Below are positions 6,587-11,322 of a DNA stretch of 11,322 nt, in pieces. The translations under genes and the position numbers were made by a program. The notes under the pieces are model-generated. The model was not told the origin of the DNA. It ran no database searches and worked only from the letters and a program-made list of their open reading frames with translations. The DNA lies in contig JAEZSC010000012.1 of assembly GCA_023422005.1 (NCBI GenBank), forward strand, positions 1 to 11,322, written 5' to 3'. Position 1 is the first letter of the stretch, and the number at the start of each line of letters is the position of its first letter. This DNA is from Bacillota bacterium (lineage in GTDB: Bacteria > Bacillota > Clostridia > Christensenellales > UMGS416).

Positions 6587-8476
6587 ATGAAGCGTTTGCT
6601 GTGCTGCGCCGTTGCGCTTTTGGTTTTGCTGGCCGGCTGCGCGCCGGCTCCCGGCGTCTCCGCCACACCTCGTGCGTCCGTATCGCCCGTCGTGCCCTCA
6701 GTGCCGACCGCATCGCCCGCAAGCGCTGAAACTCCGTTATATTTGGACCCGTCGCGAAGCGCCGCCGAGCGCGCTCAAGACCTGCTGGGCCGCCTGACGC
6801 TGCACCAGAAGGCCGCCCAAATGGTGCAGGGGGAGCGCCTGCACGCGAGTGGCAGCGCCGTGACGCGGACCGGCGTGGGATCGCTGCTGAGCGGCGGCGG
6901 TTCCGTGCCGTCGGACAACAGCGCCAAGGGTTGGCGTGCCATGATCGATGGCTTCCAGCAGGCGGCGCTGGCCGCCGAGGTCGGCATACCGCTACTCTAT
7001 GGCATCGACGCCGTACACGGCCACAACAACGCCAGAGGCGCGACAATCTTCCCCCACAACATCGGCCTGGGCGCCGCCAACGCGCCGGAACTCATGGACG
7101 ACATGGGCCGCGCCGTGGCCGAGGAGCTGCTGGCCACCGGCATACCGTGGACGTTCTCTCCGTGCGTGGCCGTGGCCCAGGACCCCCGCTGGGGCAGGAC
7201 CTACGAGAGCTTTTCCGACGACCCGGCGCTGGTCAGCGCGCTGGCCGTGCCCTACGCCCAGGGGCTCATGGAGCGCGGCGTGATCCCCTCGGCCAAGCAC
7301 TTCCTGGCCGATGGCGGCACGGTGCCCGGCTCCTCGCAGGTTCCGGGTTTTTCTCTGGATCAGGGCGACGCGCCCATAGACGACGCCACACTGCGCGCCG
7401 TGCATCTGCCGCCCTATCAGGCACTGGTGCAGGCCGGCGTGTCCACGGTCATGGCCAGCTTCAGCAGTGTGAGGGGTGTCAAGATGCACGCAAGCCAAGC
7501 GCTGCTGACCGGGCTGCTCAAGCAGGAACTGGGTTTCTCCGGGTTTGTCGTCAGCGATTGGAACGGCGTGCAGCAGCTACCGGCCGTGGGCTATGAAGCG
7601 CAGATCGCCATGGCTGTGAACGCCGGCGTGGACATGCTTATGGAGCCCGAGCGCTGGCAGCAGGCCATCGAAGCCATCGTGGCCGGCGTGGAGGGCGGCG
7701 CCATCCCCGCGCAGCGCGTAGACGACGCCGTTGGCCGCATTCTGACGGTCAAGCTCCAGTATGGGCTGTTTGAAGACCCGCTGCTGGTAGGCAAACGCCC
7801 CGGCGAGGGCGCGCTGGGCAGCGCGGAACACCGGGCGCTGGCCGAGGAGTTGGCCGGCCGTTCGCTGGTGCTGCTGCACAATGACGGCATTCTGCCGCTC
7901 AAGAGGGGCAGCCGCGTGCTCATGATGGGCCCCGGCGCCGACAACCTGGGCGCCCAGTGCGGCGGCTGGACGCTGACATGGCAGGGCATCGACGGCAAAC
8001 TGGACACGGTGGGCACGACGATTCTAGAGGGCATGCGTCAACAGGCCGAAGCGGCAGGCTGCACGGTGGTGACTGACACCAATCAGGCACCAAATGCCGA
8101 CGTGATCGTGCTGGTGGTGGGGGAGCGTCCCTACGCCGAGGGCCAGGGAGACAGCGCCGACCTGTCGCTGACCGGTTCCCGGGCGCTGGCCGGCAACGCC
8201 GAGGCCATGCGGTTGGCCCGGGAAAGCGGCAAGCCCGTGGTCATGGTGCTGCTGGCTGGCAGGCAGCTGATGATCGCCGATGAGCTGCCCGGGTGGAATG
8301 CCGTGGTGATGGCGTGGCTGCCCGGCAGCGAGGGCGCCGCCGTGGCGCGGGCGCTGTTCGGCCAGCGGCCCTTCACCGGCAAGCTGCCCATGCCGTGGTA
8401 TGCCTCGGTGGAGGACATCGGCAAGGCCGGGGTGCAGCCGCTGTTCCCGCGCGGTTACGGATTGTCAACCAAATAA
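6587..8476 (+). CDS. Glycoside hydrolase family 3 lipoprotein (exo-beta-glucanase/beta-glucosidase type)
   Basis: Secreted, membrane-anchored glycosidase of 629 residues. The N-terminus MKRLLCCAVALLVLLAGC is a lipoprotein signal with lipobox LAGC and C18 as the lipidated residue, followed by a Ser/Pro/Ala-rich linker to about residue 50. The TIM-barrel domain (about 50-370) shows GIDAVHGHNN, DPRWGRTYESF, KHFLADGGT (K237-H238) and the nucleophile region VVSDWNG with D324. The second domain contains GADNLGAQCGGWTLTWQG and VVGERPYAEGQGD (E513 or E518 is the candidate acid/base), then AWLPGSEG, and the protein ends at LFPRGYGLSTK. This two-domain form without a fibronectin-III tail closely resembles barley exo-beta-D-glucanase ExoI rather than long bacterial beta-glucosidases. 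Likely substrate is a beta-glucan or other beta-linked oligosaccharide outside the cell. It has its own promoter and stands alone. Confidence 0.94.
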   Translation: MKRLLCCAVALLVLLAGCAPAPGVSATPRASVSPVVPSVPTASPASAETPLYLDPSRSAAERAQDLLGRLTLHQKAAQMVQGERLHASGSAVTRTGVGSLLSGGGSVPSDNSAKGWRAMIDGFQQAALAAEVGIPLLYGIDAVHGHNNARGATIFPHNIGLGAANAPELMDDMGRAVAEELLATGIPWTFSPCVAVAQDPRWGRTYESFSDDPALVSALAVPYAQGLMERGVIPSAKHFLADGGTVPGSSQVPGFSLDQGDAPIDDATLRAVHLPPYQALVQAGVSTVMASFSSVRGVKMHASQALLTGLLKQELGFSGFVVSDWNGVQQLPAVGYEAQIAMAVNAGVDMLMEPERWQQAIEAIVAGVEGGAIPAQRVDDAVGRILTVKLQYGLFEDPLLVGKRPGEGALGSAEHRALAEELAGRSLVLLHNDGILPLKRGSRVLMMGPGADNLGAQCGGWTLTWQGIDGKLDTVGTTILEGMRQQAEAAGCTVVTDTNQAPNADVIVLVVGERPYAEGQGDSADLSLTGSRALAGNAEAMRLARESGKPVVMVLLAGRQLMIADELPGWNAVVMAWLPGSEGAAVARALFGQRPFTGKLPMPWYASVEDIGKAGVQPLFPRGYGLSTK

Positions 8477-8503
8477 AAGAAAGGGCAAGGATTTCGCGCC
8501 CTT
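8471..8503 (-). terminator. Rho-independent terminator, minus strand
   Basis: On the minus strand AAGGGC and GCCCTT form a 6-bp stem around an 11-base loop and run into TCTTTTATTT. It overlaps the end of the convergent GH3 gene's stop region. It would end either the nitroreductase transcript or a separate small RNA from 8640. On the plus strand the hairpin is not followed by T's. Confidence 0.6.
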
Positions 8504-8640
8504 CGTTGCACCTTGCGCAACTATCGGCTTGCTCTCACATCGGCAAAGCCGACGTTGCCGCAAGCCGGGGCAGCGCCTGCTGGCGCGACCAAAGGGCTTT
8601 CCGATCGCCCTTTGGAAACCTTCGGCACCCACCTGTTGAG
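8477..8640. other. Tract of five consecutive hairpins (small RNA, structured 3' UTR or dispersed repeat)
   Basis: Perfect stems follow one another. AAGGGC/GCCCTT is at 8481-8503, and GTTGC/GCAAC at 8505-8521. CGGCTTGC/GCAAGCCG at 8525-8567 encloses an inner TCGGC-AAA-GCCGA (8540-8552). GCGCC-TGCT-GGCGC is at 8573-8586, and CCAAAGGGC/GCCCTTTGG at 8589-8615. There is no coding frame of note. A minus-strand TATAAT (8651-8646) would start RNA near 8639 and the minus-strand terminator at 8503-8471 would end it, giving ~160 nt. The -35 (about 3/6, CTGAAG at 18 bases) is poor. It does not match tRNA, tmRNA, RNase P, SRP RNA or any riboswitch core I recognise, and the ends do not pair as in a 6S rod. 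Confidence 0.5.
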
Positions 8641-8688
8641 TAATTATTATACGACTAGCGCGACAGCCCCTTCAGCATAAGATTGTTT

Positions 8689-9528
8689 TTACTTTACGCG
8701 GGTGTAGCTGGCGATGTAGATGAGGCTGCCCAGATGAATGTCGGGTTTCTCGAAGCGCCACTGGCTAGCCAGCCCCAGCTCTTGCGCCGCCAGCTCGAAG
8801 TGGCGCATGGCGATGCCCATGTCCAGGTTCTGCAGCAGGACTCCCGGGATGATATGGTTGTAGGCTTTGTCCTCCTGCAGGCACAGGTGGAAGGCGTCAG
8901 CCCCGCGGATGACGCGCCAGGGCTGCTTGTTGGATGCCGAAGGGCCCATGCGAACGGCCTGCAGCACCTGCGCGTAGGGCCCGGCAACCTGCTCGCTCAG
9001 GGGCATACCCGCTGCGCCGTCCAAGAACAGCTCCCCGAAGGGCTTGCGCTTGCGGGAGCCCGCCACCGCGCGCACCAGGTTGTCGCGCAGGGAGACCTTT
9101 TCCGCCGCGTAGCCCACCGGCGTGATGGCCGGCAGCGCCTCGCTGTCCCGCAGGGCCAGCTTCTGGGCAAAGGTGCCGCGGCTAAAGGTACCGCCCAGCC
9201 ACACGGTGCCCAGGCCCAGCTCCGTGGCGCGCAGGATGGCGCTCTCCACGCAGTAACCATAATCTTCCATGGCCCCTTCGCCGCGCTCCACCGCGCCGGC
9301 CAGGAACAGCTTGGCGCCCTTGATCATGCCATAGACGCCATACTGGCGCAGCTGCGCGGCGCTGTCATGAGACGCGTCCAGCAGCGTCAGGCGCACGGAG
9401 CGGCCAAAGGGCCCCATGGTCTGCGCCGCAATATATTGTTCCAACTCGCGGCGGACGTCCGCATCCACCGGCCGATCCTCGTATGTGCGCACCGATATGC
9501 GCCGCTGCATGGCTTCCATCGCGGTCAT
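8689..9528 (-). CDS. Nitroreductase-fold FMN protein (TM1586-type)
   Basis: Predicted FMN-dependent nitroreductase-like oxidoreductase of 279 residues, cytoplasmic. The chain shows two nitroreductase-type halves, as in the TM1586 family, where one polypeptide mimics the usual dimer. The N-terminal half has MEAMQRRISVRTYEDRPV (phosphate-binding arginines near residues 9-14) and YCVESAILRATELGLGTVWL. The C-terminal half has MGPSASNKQPWRVI, then MGIAMRHFELAAQELGL, ending near ASYTRVK. The RRISVRTYEDRPV start motif and SASNKQPW are characteristic of FMN-binding nitroreductases. Start ATG at 9528 has AAAGGAGGG 6-7 bases upstream. It is expressed alone from a strong promoter at 9556-9584, divergent from the AT-rich orphan gene and convergent with GH3. 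Physiological substrate unknown. Confidence 0.85.
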   Translation of the reverse strand: MTAMEAMQRRISVRTYEDRPVDADVRRELEQYIAAQTMGPFGRSVRLTLLDASHDSAAQLRQYGVYGMIKGAKLFLAGAVERGEGAMEDYGYCVESAILRATELGLGTVWLGGTFSRGTFAQKLALRDSEALPAITPVGYAAEKVSLRDNLVRAVAGSRKRKPFGELFLDGAAGMPLSEQVAGPYAQVLQAVRMGPSASNKQPWRVIRGADAFHLCLQEDKAYNHIIPGVLLQNLDMGIAMRHFELAAQELGLASQWRFEKPDIHLGSLIYIASYTRVK

Positions 9529-9555
9529 GGGGATCCCTCCTTTTGCTGTGCAATC

Positions 9556-9584
9556 ATCATAGCACGGGCAGGGGGCTGGCTCAA
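9556..9584 (-). promoter_or_regulatory. Sigma-A promoter of the nitroreductase gene
   Basis: On the minus strand TTGAGC (9584-9579) and TATGAT (9561-9556) are separated by 17 bases; -35 is 4/6 and -10 is 5/6 of consensus. The transcript would begin near 9549, about 20 bases before the ATG, with the ribosome site just inside. Confidence 0.8.
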
Positions 9585-9636
9585 GCTTGCAAGGTACAAA
9601 GAGATTGTTATATCGTGATTAACTCCAACTTTAAGG

Positions 9637-9651
9637 CAATGCGGGGCATTG
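9637..9651. promoter_or_regulatory. Small inverted repeat overlapping the -35 of the orphan gene
   Basis: CAATGC-GGG-GCATTG is a 6-bp inverted repeat whose right arm ends inside the TTGACA box. Its place is right for a repressor site, but it is short and no regulator gene is next to it. Confidence 0.3.
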
Positions 9652-9677
9652 ACAGCCCTTCTGTTCGTGCATATGAT
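9649..9677 (+). promoter_or_regulatory. Strong sigma-A promoter of the AT-rich orphan gene
   Basis: A perfect TTGACA (9649-9654), a 17-base spacer and TATGAT (9672-9677, 5/6). Expected start is near 9684, leaving a ~57-base leader before ATG 9741. It is the closest match to consensus in the window. Confidence 0.85.
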
Positions 9678-9740
9678 GTACTCAAGCAATCGACAACTTA
9701 TTTCGGAAGCCCGTTTCCCTAATAGCACAAGAGGGATGAC

Positions 9741-10613
9741 ATGAAAGAAAAATACCTTTACATCGAACCCGAGAAAGCAAGTGAATTATTATCTCAGATG
9801 AAAGAACTGAAAGTCGCAAAGCGCGGTTTTGACAGCCAGGTATACCTGATTGGCAAATACGCGGTATTGACAACGTCCAGAATCAAACTAAGGAATGTTA
9901 CAACGCGGGATGACGACCTTGCTTACTTTGATGAATTGATAAAAACACTTATGACTTTACGGGAACAAGGTGTCGCGGTTGTTCCTATTCTGGGCTATTG
10001 CTTTGATCCGGATAGCGAAAATGGAAATGGCTATATCTTTCAACTGCGGGCAAAAGGCGAAGAGCTCTATGACGATGCTGTTATGAAAAAATTCTATGTC
10101 TGGGCACAAAATAATCCTAACAGCGCATATCTTTCCAGCGATACCGATGCGAAGGAATATATTCTTTCCAGAACGAATTTGATATCCAAGGTGCCGCAAG
10201 AACACTTTGACAAATTCATAAGCGACATTATCGCTTTGTTTGATAACGATATTCTGATAGATTTCAATGGAAAAAGCAATTTTTTCTATGACGACACCAC
10301 AGGCTTTCAATTCATTGACTTGGATTCGCATACGGACTATAGATACGGATTGTCCCAGCAAAAACCTGTCAGCAAGGTATTGGCGTCCATATATGGCTTT
10401 GCGCCCTGTCACGTTGCGCTTGGTACAAAGGCGTTTGCACATCTTGCATTGGATGAAAAGGCTATTTCAAAGATTGACAATAAAGAACTGGAACAACTTG
10501 CACGGGACAACAGAACCATTTTTGACAAGTGCAAAACCGCGATGCTGAGCAACGGAATCTCGGAAGAACAACTGAATGATTCATTGAAACTACTCAGAAT
10601 ATTCTGGTGCTGA
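9741..10613 (+). CDS. Hypothetical protein, possibly protein-kinase-like fold; AT-rich, likely acquired
   Basis: Unrecognised 290-residue soluble protein with no signal peptide or membrane segment. Some layout recalls small kinases of the APH/protein-kinase fold. There is an N-terminal beta-hairpin KRGFDSQVYLIGKYAVLTT (about 27-45), a helix with FDELIKTLMTLREQG (63-77), and a hinge-like GYIFQLRAKGEELYDD (97-112). A loop ILIDFNGKSNFFYDD (171-185) is followed by FQFIDLDSH (189-197), which could be the catalytic loop and metal-binding aspartates (D174, N180, D193, D195). The canonical H-x-D-x-x-x-x-N is not kept, so it may be a pseudokinase or something else. Base composition and codons (many AAA, ATA, GAA, TTT) are clearly more AT-rich than all neighbours, a sign of recent transfer. 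Start ATG 9741 has AAGAGGG 5 bases upstream. It is monocistronic. Confidence 0.75.
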   Translation: MKEKYLYIEPEKASELLSQMKELKVAKRGFDSQVYLIGKYAVLTTSRIKLRNVTTRDDDLAYFDELIKTLMTLREQGVAVVPILGYCFDPDSENGNGYIFQLRAKGEELYDDAVMKKFYVWAQNNPNSAYLSSDTDAKEYILSRTNLISKVPQEHFDKFISDIIALFDNDILIDFNGKSNFFYDDTTGFQFIDLDSHTDYRYGLSQQKPVSKVLASIYGFAPCHVALGTKAFAHLALDEKAISKIDNKELEQLARDNRTIFDKCKTAMLSNGISEEQLNDSLKLLRIFWC

Positions 10614-10632
10614 CGGGAACAAACAAGAAGAA

Positions 10633-10656
10633 CCCCGCCGGGCTTGCCCGGCGGGG
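10633..10656. terminator. GC-rich hairpin between convergent genes
   Basis: CCCCGCCGGGC (10633-10643) pairs perfectly with GCCCGGCGGGG (10646-10656), an 11-bp stem around TT (in practice a 4-base loop). On the minus strand it is followed by TTCTTCTTGTTTG, a fair U-rich tail, so it should end the cysteine-rich gene. On the plus strand the tail ATTGCTCTT is weaker but it is the only terminator candidate for the orphan gene. Confidence 0.8.
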
Positions 10657-10687
10657 ATTGCTCTTAAGAACGGGTTGCGTAAGTACG

Positions 10688-11311
10688 TTAGTCTTCGAGT
10701 TGCGGCGGGAAGATCGGCAGCGAGAAGAACTCGTCACAGATGTTCTCGGCGAACTGCTCACAGGGCGGGATCTGGCAGAAGCCATAGGCCGGCACCAGCA
10801 GTTCCACCTCGGCCACAATCTTCAGTATCACGGTAACGCACACGGTGATGACGAAGTTGTTGTCTCCGGTCCAAGTGCCCGTCACGCAGATTGCGCTCAC
10901 GATGTCGTCCACGAAGAACGGCACGATGGAGTCGTCGGGCACGAAGAGGATGACGTCCTTCTTCACGGTGATGAAGGCCTTGCCGGTGTACTCACGGTTG
11001 TTGGCGTCCAGGAACACGACCTCGATTGGGATCTCCACCGTGGCCCGGACCCGCGCGAAGTGCTCCCGGTTGGGGATGGGATCGATCTTCACGTCGCGCA
11101 GGATGCCCTTGATCTCGGTGCTGCGGCAGCTTACGAACTCAAAGGGGGGGGTGGGGCAGGGGGTGATCGGCGAAATGCAGTGCAGATGTACGGTTACGTC
11201 CGAGAGTTGCTCCTGCTGCAGGCACGAGTCGTACACTTTCTTGACCTGAAGGCATACTCTTTCGATGCACTGGAAGTTGTTGGAGTTGTCGCTCTTGATG
11301 CGGCAGGGCAT
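10688..11311 (-). CDS. Cysteine-rich hypothetical protein (possible spore-associated protein)
   Basis: Protein of 207 residues with 12 cysteines, no signal peptide and no membrane helix. The N-terminus (FQCIERVCLQVKKVYDSC, about 13-30) has a compact C-x4-C-x9-C pattern (C15, C20, C30). A Cys/Pro segment ITPCPTPPFEFVSC follows at about 46-62, then a beta-rich middle, and a Cys-rich end GFCQIPPCEQFAENIC. I recall similar 'VKKVYDSCLQQ' proteins as hypothetical or coat-like in spore-forming Clostridia, but cannot confirm a family here. The cysteines and beta-rich make-up would suit a cross-linked spore coat or exosporium layer; that is inference, helped only by sigK in the same window. A run of eight G's on the plus strand (11145-11152) lies inside the frame. 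Start ATG 11311-11309; its ribosome site lies outside the window, so the start is not secure. Confidence 0.75.
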   Translation of the reverse strand: MPCRIKSDNSNNFQCIERVCLQVKKVYDSCLQQEQLSDVTVHLHCISPITPCPTPPFEFVSCRSTEIKGILRDVKIDPIPNREHFARVRATVEIPIEVVFLDANNREYTGKAFITVKKDVILFVPDDSIVPFFVDDIVSAICVTGTWTGDNNFVITVCVTVILKIVAEVELLVPAYGFCQIPPCEQFAENICDEFFSLPIFPPQLED

Positions 11312-11322
11312 ATGTGATTCGC

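Noticed and set aside
8477..8640. 6S, SRP, RNase P RNA or a known riboswitch in the hairpin tract
   Set aside because: None of their conserved cores is visible and the two ends do not pair into a long rod; it was kept only as an unassigned structured region.
10607..11317. 236-residue plus-strand frame over the cysteine-rich gene
   Set aside because: It has no ribosome site, reads through the GC hairpin at 10633-10656, and its composition (His/Gly/Val/Asp) looks like a shadow; the minus frame has ordered cysteine motifs and ends just before a terminator.
1..11322. CRISPR array, tRNA, rRNA, or prophage/integrase attachment site
   Set aside because: No regularly spaced repeats, no cloverleaf with a TTCGA-type arm, no rRNA stretch, and no integrase or transposase gene were seen anywhere in the window.

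Overview
The window looks like chromosomal DNA of a GC-rich, endospore-forming Clostridia-type Firmicute, possibly of the gut Oscillospiraceae/Christensenellales sort. That reading rests on a full sporulation sigma-K gene with its pro-sequence, strong GGAGG-type ribosome binding sites, sigma-A promoters with 17-nt spacers, and protein families common in such bacteria. Species cannot be set from this sequence. Genes are densely packed and no gap exceeds about 300 bases.

Left part (1-2276, minus strand): an ABC exporter operon read from a clear promoter at 2248-2276. It holds an ATPase and two DUF990-type (ABC-2) membrane subunits, tightly coupled by a 4-nt overlap and a 1-nt gap; the last subunit runs off the left edge. 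Divergent to it is sigK (2341-3045), uninterrupted and with a cleavable N-terminal pro-sequence.

Middle (3113-6523, plus strand): three enzyme genes in a row, a metal-dependent amidohydrolase, an AAC(3)-family N-acetyltransferase and a Gfo/Idh/MocA oxidoreductase, closed by a strong terminator. A 162-166 bp near-perfectly symmetric palindromic element, MITE-like and without a transposase, sits between the first two genes and starts inside the amidohydrolase stop codon. The enzyme set suggests handling of a sugar, aminosugar or cyclitol derivative; the substrate is not readable from sequence.

Then comes a lipoprotein glycoside hydrolase family 3 enzyme (6587-8476) resembling plant exo-beta-glucanases, with its own promoter. 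After it lies a 165-base tract of five consecutive perfect-stem hairpins (8481-8615), ending on the minus strand in a terminator and preceded there by a TATAAT box; this is either a structured 3' end of the converging nitroreductase gene or a small RNA or repeat. The nitroreductase (8689-9528, minus) is divergent from an AT-rich orphan gene (9741-10613) with a near-consensus promoter, tentatively kinase-like and probably acquired by transfer. The right end carries a cysteine-rich hypothetical protein (10688-11311, minus), converging on the orphan gene at a shared GC-rich hairpin.

The points most worth a second look are the palindromic element at 4392-4557, the five-hairpin tract at 8471-8651, and the unrecognised AT-rich orphan gene.
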